15,472 bases of DNA, from the NCBI GenBank assembly GCA_050742155.1, contig JBOGFC010000234.1, positions 1 through 15,472 on the forward strand, read 5' to 3'. Under the pieces are notes generated by a model. The model did not search any database and was not told where the DNA came from. It saw only the letters and a program-made list of their open reading frames with translations. This DNA is from JBOGFC01 sp050742155 (GTDB lineage Bacteria; Actinomycetota; Acidimicrobiia; Spongiisociales; JALYHC01). Positions 8,001 to 13,673 of this stretch are shown one piece after another (the stretch's first letter is position 1; every line of letters begins with the position of its first letter). The translations under genes were made by a program, and so were the position numbers.

Positions 8001-8861
8001 TCACCGCCCTGCTCGCAGACGCTCCGGGAGAAAGCTGGCGTAGGCCGGGTCCAACTCAGCCATGATCCACCGCCGGCCCAACTTCTCGGCCGCAACCGCA
8101 GTGGTGCACGTACCAGCGAAGGGATCAAAGACGATCTGAGCGGGCTTCGTCATCAGTCCGATGAAGAACTCGGGAAGCTCCACGGGGAATCGGGCTGGGT
8201 GCTTGGTCGGATTGGGTCCAAATTCCGGCTCCATGTAAAGGAGGGTCGAGGGCCGAACCCAGTCGGGTCCTGCCTGCACCCGCTTGCGGCCGTGCCCAGA
8301 GGGCTCATTGACCCGCTGGTAGTTGTGGACGAGCTTCTTGCGCCGCTCGCGATCCTGCTTGTCCCACCGAGCCGGTTGGAGGACCTGCTCGGGATAGAAC
8401 TGCCAATCGGAACTCTTGGCAAAGTGGAAGCAATACTCCACCGCGTCCTTGAGGAACCGGTTGAAGCGCCCCGGCGGAGGGGAAGGCTTGCCCCAGACGA
8501 AATCCTCCGCGAAGAGGAAGCCTTGCTCCCGTAGCCAGAACACGATCTCGTACTGCAGCGTGCCCCGCTCATCGCCGTGGCGCTTGGATCGATAGTTGAG
8601 CACGAAGTTCCCGCGCGGCTGGAGCGCCCTGTAGATCTCGGCAGTCACCTTGAGGAAAAGGTCCTCGTACCACCCACGCCGGTAGCCCTCTCCATTCCCA
8701 TACTTTCCCTGCTGGTCATAGGGAGGCGAGGTGATCACCAGGTCGAGGCTTTCGTCGGGCAGCAGACCAAGGATGTCCAGGCAATCCCCCACCACCAGGG
8801 CCCCGAGGTCGGTAGCGAAGTCGGCCACGTGGGCTACATCACGCAACGAGAAGTCAGGCAT
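8001..8861 (-). CDS. Type II site-specific DNA methyltransferase, beta class, probably N4-cytosine
   Basis: A 286-residue SAM-dependent amino-methyltransferase. The catalytic motif IV is SPPY (residues 45-48, in LDLVITSPPYDQQ), the form usual for N4-cytosine enzymes and sometimes for N6-adenine ones. The SAM-binding motif I, FDPFAG followed by TCTTAVAAEKLGR, is near the C-terminus (245-263), so the order IV-target domain-I marks the beta class. The variable middle (about 120-225) would read the target site. The ATG at 8861 is chosen because GGGAGGG directly precedes it and homology starts soon after; an in-frame start at 9035 would add 58 low-quality residues. The nuclease gene follows on the same strand after three bases. 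The pair forms a small restriction-modification system that probably arrived by transfer. Confidence 0.9.
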   Translation of the reverse strand: MPDFSLRDVAHVADFATDLGALVVGDCLDILGLLPDESLDLVITSPPYDQQGKYGNGEGYRRGWYEDLFLKVTAEIYRALQPRGNFVLNYRSKRHGDERGTLQYEIVFWLREQGFLFAEDFVWGKPSPPPGRFNRFLKDAVEYCFHFAKSSDWQFYPEQVLQPARWDKQDRERRKKLVHNYQRVNEPSGHGRKRVQAGPDWVRPSTLLYMEPEFGPNPTKHPARFPVELPEFFIGLMTKPAQIVFDPFAGTCTTAVAAEKLGRRWIMAELDPAYASFLPERLRAGR

Positions 8862-8933
8862 CCCTCCCTTTCGCTGGTTTTGGCTTCGGGGCGGGACGCT
8901 AGCCGGGGAGGCAAATCGATCCGAGGCTTTCCG

Positions 8934-8951
8934 CTCCGGATCGAACCGGAG
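8934..8951. repeat. 18-bp inverted repeat upstream of the methyltransferase
   Basis: CTCCGGATCGAACCGGAG has 6-bp arms (CTCCGG / CCGGAG) around a TCGA-containing centre and lies about 75 bases before the methyltransferase ATG. It could be an operator or a self-methylation site of the restriction system. No controller gene is visible. Short GC-rich palindromes also arise by chance in such DNA, so confidence is low. Confidence 0.35.
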
Positions 8952-9071
8952 ACAAGCCCAAGGAAGGCTCAGCTGGGGCATCGGCCATTCAGGTTGGGTC
9001 GCCATGATCCCGAGTATGACGGCTCCCTGTGACACAAACCCCCACTTCGTTCGGGCCGCGGTTCCTGACGC

Positions 9072-9362
9072 CTACCGGCCGGCCAGCCGGCCGGCCGCCC
9101 TGACCATCTCTGTGGCCCGGGTGGTCGAGATCCCCAGCAGCTTGGCCACCTGGGCCGGGTCGGCGGAGGCCAGCGTGCCGTAGGTGCTGATTCCGGCGAC
9201 CTGCAGGCGGGCGGCGTAGGTGGGACCGATACCCCGCACCGAGGTCAGGTCGTCCGGGGCGGGGGGCAGGCTGGGCGGCTCCGGCTCGCGGGGCAGCACC
9301 AGCCAGCCGAGGCGATCCCTCATCAGCCAGGCCGCCGCCCCCACGCCGGCCAGCAGGCCCAC
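9072..9362 (-). CDS. Small membrane-anchored helix-hairpin-helix protein
   Basis: A 96-residue protein (from the GTG at 9362) with an N-terminal hydrophobic segment, LLAGVGAAAWL, a Pro-rich linker, and one helix-hairpin-helix unit in the C-terminal half: DDLTSVRGIGPTYAARL followed by VAGISTYGTLASADPAQVAKLLGIS. HhH units of this sort (RecA/PolX/DUF4332-like) bind DNA or mediate protein contacts; the role here is unknown. It lies 17 bases after the RlpA-like gene on the same strand, so the two are cotranscribed. The frame remains open upstream, and a CTG at 9383 would add KWLLRIV and complete the membrane helix, so the true start may be the CTG or the ATT before the GTG. Confidence 0.75.
   Translation of the reverse strand: MGLLAGVGAAAWLMRDRLGWLVLPREPEPPSLPPAPDDLTSVRGIGPTYAARLQVAGISTYGTLASADPAQVAKLLGISTTRATEMVRAAGRLAGR
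9075..9094. repeat. Perfect GC inverted repeat at the end of the HhH gene
   Basis: CCGGCCGGC-CA-GCCGGCCGG, with 9-bp arms and a 2-bp centre, is located in the last codons of the HhH gene, right before its stop on the minus strand. It would form a very stable RNA hairpin and could slow or end transcription before the restriction genes. It has no T tract, and the arms also simply encode Ala/Gly/Arg codons, so function is uncertain. Confidence 0.4.
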
Positions 9363-9379
9363 AATGCGGAGCAGCCACT

Positions 9380-10063
9380 TCAGTAGCTGATCACCACCGT
9401 GATCACCCCGGCGCTCAGGCCCCCCAGGGCGCCCATGGCCGCCTCGGAGAGGTCGAGGCAGCGGTCACCCACGAAGGGCCCCCGATCGTTGATGCGGACC
9501 GTCACCGTGGCGCCGCTCGACACCCGGGTGACGGTCACCACCGTGCCCAGCGGCAGGGAGCGGTGAGCGGCGGTGTAGTCGTCCGGGTTGTACGGCTCGC
9601 CCGAGGCGGTGGGTAGTCCTCGGAAGGCTTCGCCGTACCAGGAGGACGAGCAGGGGCCGATCGTGTTGGCGGCCGCTGGGGGGGCGGCGGTGGTCGGGGC
9701 GGGTGCCGCGGCCGGAGCGGGAGCGGTGGTGGTCACCACCCGGCGCGGCGGAGGAGGCGGCGGGGGGGCGCTGCTGGTGGTGGTCGACCCGTCGGGCCCC
9801 AGGCTCTCGAAGAGAGGGGCATATCTGGGAGCGGCGGCCGCCCCGTCCAGCCCATCCGGTGGATCGGTCAGGCCGTTGGTGAGGGCCAGGGCGGCGATGC
9901 GCCCCACCGCCTCCCCGCCGCTCACCGGGAGGGCCACCGCCGCCTCCACCGGAGCAGGGCTCGCCGCCGGGGGAGATGCCGGGGTGAACGTGGCGAAGCC
10001 GGCCACGGCCAGGGACGCGATCAGGACCCAGGCGACCAGCGCGAAGAAACGAACCGAGCCCAC
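9380..10063 (-). CDS. RlpA-like double-psi beta-barrel exported protein
   Basis: A 227-residue protein when started at the GTG at 10063. An N-terminal membrane segment (FFALVAWVLIASLAVAGF, residues 6-23) is followed by a long Ala/Pro/Thr-rich linker and a C-terminal RlpA/DPBB domain (about 138-227): SSWYGEAFRG, LPLGTVVTVTR, VRINDRGPFVG and CLDLSEAAMGAL. NDRGPF is the conserved core motif. RlpA proteins act on peptidoglycan outside the membrane, as lytic transglycosylases or wall-binding proteins. Two cysteines (138 and 202) bracket the domain and may form a disulfide. An ATG at 10174 would add 37 residues, but those codons are atypical (ATT, TTA, AGA, AGG) and a promoter lies inside them, so the shorter start is preferred. 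Followed by the HhH gene. Confidence 0.85.
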   Translation of the reverse strand: MGSVRFFALVAWVLIASLAVAGFATFTPASPPAASPAPVEAAVALPVSGGEAVGRIAALALTNGLTDPPDGLDGAAAAPRYAPLFESLGPDGSTTTSSAPPPPPPPRRVVTTTAPAPAAAPAPTTAAPPAAANTIGPCSSSWYGEAFRGLPTASGEPYNPDDYTAAHRSLPLGTVVTVTRVSSGATVTVRINDRGPFVGDRCLDLSEAAMGALGGLSAGVITVVISY

Positions 10064-10134
10064 CGGAGCTGTCTCCGCCCTCCTCTGTCTTCCCACAGCG
10101 CCCAGCGCGGCGCTGCTCTCGCAACTGGGCGAAG

Positions 10135-10163
10135 AGGCTAAGGAAATCCTCCGGCCGCCGCAA
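10135..10163 (-). promoter_or_regulatory. Candidate promoter of the RlpA-like gene
   Basis: On the minus strand, TTGCGG (10163-10158) and TAGCCT (10140-10135) are exactly 17 bases apart, a reasonable -35/-10 pair for this GC-rich genome. Transcription would begin near 10128, giving a leader of about 65 bases to the GTG at 10063. If correct, the ATG at 10174 cannot be the start from this promoter. Confidence 0.4.
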
Positions 10164-10193
10164 ACAATTTCCATCCATGATCTTCCAGGCCGG

Positions 10194-10199
10194 TACGAT
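10194..10199 (+). promoter_or_regulatory. Candidate -10 of a leaderless promoter for the luciferase-like gene
   Basis: TACGAT (10194-10199) ends seven bases before the GTG at 10207, the geometry also seen at 3658-3671 and 12899-12912. It falls inside the longer frame that could start at ATG 10177, which argues that 10207 is the true start. No good -35 is seen. Confidence 0.5.
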
Positions 10200-10206
10200 G
10201 CCGGCG

Positions 10207-11217
10207 GTGAAGATCGACTTCTATCTGCCGCCCGCCTCGCTGGAGACGGCCGGGGAGACGGCCGCCTGGGCCGAGCGGCTGGGGTTCTCTGGAGTGTTCA
10301 CCGCCGAGACCAGCCACGATCCCTTCCTCCCGCTGGCGCGGGCCGCCCAGACCACCCGGCGGTGCGACCTGGGGACTGCCATCGCGGTGGCCTTCGCTCG
10401 CTCCCCCACCGTCACCGCCCACCTGGCCTGGGACCTGGCCGCCTCCTCGAGAGGGCGCTTCCTGCTGGGCCTGGGTACCCAGGTGAGGGCCCACGTCACC
10501 CGTCGCTTCGGGATGCCCTGGGGCCGTCCGGCGGCGCGCCTGCGGGAGTACATCCTGGCGGTGCGGGCGGTCTGGGAGAGCTGGCAGACCGGGGCCCCGC
10601 TGCGATTCCCCGGCGAGCACTACCAGCTCAGCCTGATGACCCCCTTCTTCAGCCCGGGGCCCATCGACCATCCCGAGATCCCGGTCTACATCGCCGGAGT
10701 GGGGCCTTATCTGGGCCGGCTGGCCGGGGAGCTCTGCCAGGGTTTCCACGTCCACCCCTTCCACACCGTGCGCTACCTGGACGAGGTCACCCTTCCCGCC
10801 ATTTCGGCCGGGGCCGAGGCGGCCGGGCGGTCGTTGAGCGAGGTGGAGCGGGCGGCTACCGTTTTCACGGTGACCGGCCACACCGACGAGGAGATGGCAG
10901 CCACCGCCCGGGAGGCGCGCCGGCAGATCGCCTTCTACGCCTCCACGCCGTCCTACGCCGCCGTGCTGGACCTGCACGGCTGGGACTTCGGGCCCACTCT
11001 CACCGACCTCTCCAAGCAGGGACGGTGGGAGGAGATGGGCCAAGTCGTGCCCAACGAGGTCCTGCCAGAGGTGGCGGTGGTGGCTCCGATCGGCGAGCTG
11101 GGCGCCCGGCTCCGGGAGCGCTACGGGGACCGGATCCAGCGGGCCGGTCTCTATCTGGGGGGCTTCCAGCCACGAGATGAGGATTGGGCGGAGGTGATCG
11201 CGGCGGCGACCGGGTGA
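10207..11217 (+). CDS. Luciferase-like monooxygenase family (LLM), probably F420-dependent oxidoreductase
   Basis: A 336-residue TIM-barrel flavin/deazaflavin oxidoreductase. The start at GTG 10207 gives MKIDFYLPPASLE, the usual first strand of the family; ATG codons at 10177 and 10198 lie before or in the -10 element. Other hallmarks are AAWAERLGFSGVFTAE (about 19-34), LASSSRGRFLLGLG-type loop (about 77-90) with GTQVRAHVTRRFGMPW after it, and VYIAGVGPYLGRLAGE (160-175). It resembles the MSMEG_2256-type group of mycobacterial F420 enzymes; the cofactor assignment is by family resemblance and the substrate is unknown. The TGA overlaps the GTG of the CapA-like gene (GTGA), so the two are translated together. 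It diverges from the RlpA-like gene. Confidence 0.9.
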   Translation: MKIDFYLPPASLETAGETAAWAERLGFSGVFTAETSHDPFLPLARAAQTTRRCDLGTAIAVAFARSPTVTAHLAWDLAASSRGRFLLGLGTQVRAHVTRRFGMPWGRPAARLREYILAVRAVWESWQTGAPLRFPGEHYQLSLMTPFFSPGPIDHPEIPVYIAGVGPYLGRLAGELCQGFHVHPFHTVRYLDEVTLPAISAGAEAAGRSLSEVERAATVFTVTGHTDEEMAATAREARRQIAFYASTPSYAAVLDLHGWDFGPTLTDLSKQGRWEEMGQVVPNEVLPEVAVVAPIGELGARLRERYGDRIQRAGLYLGGFQPRDEDWAEVIAAATG

Positions 11218-12305
11218 TCCGGCTCGCTCGCTGGGCCGGGGCGGCCCTGGTGGGGGGGATCCTGTGGCTGCCGCTCGGCCCGAGCCTGGCCCCCGACCCG
11301 CCCCCCGCTCCCTCCAGCACCTCGACCGTGCCGACCTCGCTGCCCACCACGACCACCACCACCACCACCCTCCCGGGGTTGACCATCGGCTTCGGGGGCG
11401 ACACCTCTTTCACCCACGGCTTGGCCGAGCGGGACCCGCTCGGGGAGATAGCCGGGCTGTTCGCCTCGCAGGACCTCACCCTGGTCAACCTGGAGACGGT
11501 GGTGGCCGAGGAGGGGGTGGGCACCCCGTCGCCCAAGGAGTACAACTTCCGCTCCCCGCCCCAATCGGCGGCCCTCCTGGCCCAGGCCGGGGTGGACGGG
11601 GTGTCGCTGGCCAACAACCACACCTTCGACTTCGGGGAGGCAGGGCTGGCCCGCACGCTCGAGCTGCTCGACGGCCAGGGGGTGGCACGCACGGGCGCCG
11701 GCCGCGACGCGGCCGAGGCCTACGCTCCGATCCTCTTTGAAGCGGCCGGACGGACCGTGGCGGTGCTGGGGTTCTCGCGGGTCTTGCCCGACTTCGCTTG
11801 GGCGGCCGGCCCCAGCCGGGCGGGGGTGGCCTCTGCCTACGACGGCACCCTCGAGCTCACCGTGCAGGCGGTGGCCGAGGCCGCCGGCCGGGCCGACCTG
11901 GTGGTGGTGATGGTCCACTGGGGAGTGGAGAAGGAGCCCTGCCCTCGCCCTTACCAGCGGGCGCTGGCCGAGCGTTGGGAGGCGGCCGGGGCCGACGCGG
12001 TGGTGGGGAGCCATCCGCACGTCCTGCAAGGCATCGAGCGGATAGGCGACGCCTGGGTGGTCTACTCGACTGGCAACCTGGCCTTCCCCTCCGCCCGGGG
12101 ACCCTCAGCCCGGGCGGCGGTCGTCGAGCTGCTGGTGGACGGGGAGGTGGAGCTGAGAGTGCGACCGGTCACCATCGTGCAGGGACGCCCGGCTCCGGCC
12201 GCCGGGACCGAGGCGGCCGGGATCCTCTCCTTCCTCTCCGAGCACGGCGGGGAGGTTGGCCCGGACGGCCGGGTGATCAGTGAGGAAGGTGGCCGGTGTC
12301 GTTGA
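11214..12305 (+). CDS. Exported CapA-family (PGA capsule/metallophosphatase-like) protein
   Basis: A 363-residue protein from the GTG at 11214, which overlaps the previous stop by four bases. An N-terminal hydrophobic segment (WAGAALVGGILWLPLG) and a Pro/Ser/Thr linker with eight consecutive threonines (45-52) show export and membrane anchoring. The CapA fold follows: IGFGGDTSFTHG (58-69), VNLETVV (91-97), LANNHTFDFG (132-141), VVVMVHWGVE (230-239), VVGSHPHVLQG (263-273) and YSTGNLAFPS (284-293). The Asp/Asn/His pattern is that of calcineurin-like metallophosphatases. CapA itself serves poly-gamma-glutamate synthesis, but many stand-alone homologues have no known role. No capB or capC neighbour is present, so a capsule role is not supported. 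The 3' end overlaps the convergent phosphatase gene by 29 bp. Confidence 0.88.
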   Translation: MIRLARWAGAALVGGILWLPLGPSLAPDPPPAPSSTSTVPTSLPTTTTTTTTLPGLTIGFGGDTSFTHGLAERDPLGEIAGLFASQDLTLVNLETVVAEEGVGTPSPKEYNFRSPPQSAALLAQAGVDGVSLANNHTFDFGEAGLARTLELLDGQGVARTGAGRDAAEAYAPILFEAAGRTVAVLGFSRVLPDFAWAAGPSRAGVASAYDGTLELTVQAVAEAAGRADLVVVMVHWGVEKEPCPRPYQRALAERWEAAGADAVVGSHPHVLQGIERIGDAWVVYSTGNLAFPSARGPSARAAVVELLVDGEVELRVRPVTIVQGRPAPAAGTEAAGILSFLSEHGGEVGPDGRVISEEGGRCR

Positions 12306-12891
12306 CGGCCAGGATGAGCGGTCCCGGCAGAGCCAACTCGGTGATCGAGGCGTTGTCGAGCCGCCCGAAGGGACCGGCGAAGACGCCCCGCCCGGCCGGG
12401 ATCCCCACTGCCCAAGCCAGCAGGGAGAGGATCGGTCCGGCATGGGTGCCGATCACCACCACGTTCTCCTCGGCGGCCGAAGTGGCGATCTCCTCCACCG
12501 CCGCCACGGTACGAGCCCGTACGTCCGCCCAGCTCTCCCCGCCGGGCCGCAGCACGTCCTCGCCTCCCTCGTAGCGCACCCACAGGTCCGGCCACCCGCT
12601 GGCGATCTCGTCGGGGAGCAGCATCCCCCACTCCCCGTTGGCGATCTCCCGCAGCCGTGGATCGATCTCCACCGGCAGGCCCCGGGCCTCGGCCAGCGGG
12701 GTGACGGTATCCACCGCCCGGCAGAGGTCGCTCGAGACGACCCGGCCGACGGACAAGGCCGACAGCCGCTCGGTCACGGCTCGCACCTGCTCCTGCCCTG
12801 TGGGGGAGAGAACTACGTCGCCTTGGCCGATGAAGCGGTGCTCGAGGTTGCCTTCAGCCTCGGCATGGCGGACCAGGACCAGGGTGGGCAT
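12277..12891 (-). CDS. Histidine phosphatase superfamily protein (phosphoglycerate mutase-like)
   Basis: A 204-residue one-domain enzyme. The phosphohistidine motif is LVRHAEAEGN (Arg8, His9; RHA replaces the usual RHG), followed by the second arginine in SSDLCRA (Arg58), the probable acid in LREIANGEWG (Glu82), and the second histidine in IGTHAGPI (His150). All core catalytic residues are present, so it should be an active phosphatase or phosphomutase. Candidate substrates include sugar phosphates, alpha-ribazole phosphate or trehalose/glucosyl-glycerate phosphates; none is indicated by context. It starts at ATG 12891, back to back with the gene at 12912 across a 20-bp gap, and probably has a near-leaderless transcript from TACGCT (12905-12900). 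Its 3' end overlaps the convergent CapA-like gene by 29 bp. Confidence 0.9.
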   Translation of the reverse strand: MPTLVLVRHAEAEGNLEHRFIGQGDVVLSPTGQEQVRAVTERLSALSVGRVVSSDLCRAVDTVTPLAEARGLPVEIDPRLREIANGEWGMLLPDEIASGWPDLWVRYEGGEDVLRPGGESWADVRARTVAAVEEIATSAAEENVVVIGTHAGPILSLLAWAVGIPAGRGVFAGPFGRLDNASITELALPGPLILAVNDTGHLPH

Positions 12892-12898
12892 GGTTGAT

Positions 12899-12905
12899 TA
12901 GCGTA
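12899..12905. promoter_or_regulatory. Shared bidirectional -10 element (TAGCGTA)
   Basis: The heptamer TAGCGTA has the symmetric form TAnnnTA. On the plus strand it reads TAGCGT (12899-12904), seven bases before the GTG at 12912. On the minus strand it reads TACGCT (12905-12900), eight bases before the ATG at 12891. The whole intergenic gap is 20 bp (12892-12911), with no room for separate promoters, so one element plausibly fires both divergent genes as leaderless mRNAs. Confidence 0.55.
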
Positions 12906-12911
12906 TCGACC

Positions 12912-13598
12912 GTGGAGCGCCAGCGGGTCGAGTCGATCTTCTCCGAGGCCGAGCGGGCGGCCGACCCGGGGGCGGTGGGCTTCTGGAGAGCGGTGGCCGA
13001 GGTCAAGCGGCATCCGGCCTGGATCGAGGCCTACGCCGAGCGGATCGGGGCCATCGACCGGCGGGCCTTCGAGCGGGCGGTGAGCCCCACCTTCGCGCCG
13101 GCGATGGGCACGGCCGTCCTGACGGCGGGGACGCTGCTCGGCTTGGGCTTGGTGGCCGCCGCCTACCGGCTCTCGTCCCCCTGGAACGGGCTGGTGCTTT
13201 TGGGCGGAACGGGTGCCCTGCTGGGGAGCACCCACGGCCTGGCTCACATCCTGGCCGGGCAGGTGGCCGGGATCCGGTTCACCCATTGGTTCCTGGACGG
13301 GCCCACCCGCCTGCAGCCCGGTGCCAAGGTCGACTACGCCTCCTACCTGCGGGCCTCGCCGCGGTCCCGGGCCTGGATGCACGCCTCCGGGGCGTTGGTC
13401 ACCAAGGCGGTGCCTTTCCTCCTCTTGGGGGCCGCCCGGGCGGCCGGCGTGCCGGGTTGGGCGACCGGGGCGCTGCTGGCAATCGGTGTTGGGCAGATCG
13501 CTACGGACCTGCTCTACTCGGTGAAGCTCTCCGACTGGAAGCGCTTCCGCCGGGAGATGCGGGTGGCCCGGGAGATCGAGTCCCCTCCCTCTGAGTAG
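12912..13598 (+). CDS. Multi-pass membrane protein with degenerate M50-like metallopeptidase motif
   Basis: A 228-residue protein from the GTG at 12912 (a TTG at 12894 would add six residues but overlaps the -10). The first ~60 residues are polar and helical. Membrane segments lie near 63-85, 93-120, 157-178 and 182-203. In the second is STHGLAHILAGQVAGIRF (106-123), which matches the HExxH helix of M50 (site-2 protease-like) enzymes but with Gly in place of the catalytic Glu (H108-G-L-A-H112). A later SGALVTK resembles the family's GPxxN turn, and ATDLLYSVKLSDWKRF (197-212) the C-terminal part. I therefore read it as a possible inactive M50-like relative; this is inference and it may be an unrelated membrane family. 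The last codons (SPPSE) lie in a repeat unit. Confidence 0.75.
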   Translation: MERQRVESIFSEAERAADPGAVGFWRAVAEVKRHPAWIEAYAERIGAIDRRAFERAVSPTFAPAMGTAVLTAGTLLGLGLVAAAYRLSSPWNGLVLLGGTGALLGSTHGLAHILAGQVAGIRFTHWFLDGPTRLQPGAKVDYASYLRASPRSRAWMHASGALVTKAVPFLLLGAARAAGVPGWATGALLAIGVGQIATDLLYSVKLSDWKRFRREMRVAREIESPPSE

Positions 13599-13670
13599 GG
13601 CCTTCTCCCCCTTCCTCTAGGAGGGGGCTGGCCTTCTCCCCCTCCCTCTGGGAGGGGCTGGGGGGAGGGT
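13581..13670. repeat. Tandem GC-rich hairpin repeats, likely bidirectional terminator
   Basis: Two 31-base units beginning GGCCTTCTCCCCCT (13599 and 13630) follow one another with a few differences. Each folds: the second has a perfect 8-bp stem CCCCTCCC/GGGAGGGG (13639-13646 with 13650-13657) and a TCT loop, the first a stem around 13607-13627 with one bulge. A degenerate third unit (13581-13600) forms the last codons and stop of the upstream gene, and a G-rich tail runs to 13670. It separates two convergent genes, so a terminator role in both directions is plausible. CCCCTCCCTCT-type units are known as dispersed repeats in other genomes; copy number here is unknown. Confidence 0.7.
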
Positions 13671-13673
13671 TGA

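Noticed and set aside
8862..9035. 58-residue N-terminal extension of the methyltransferase
   Set aside because: A strong GGGAGGG site precedes the ATG at 8861 and the extra residues show no methyltransferase motif; not excluded absolutely.
11345..11371. ACC triplet repeat as a possible phase-variable microsatellite
   Set aside because: It encodes a Thr run in a Pro/Thr linker; a triplet unit does not shift the frame, so on/off switching is not expected.
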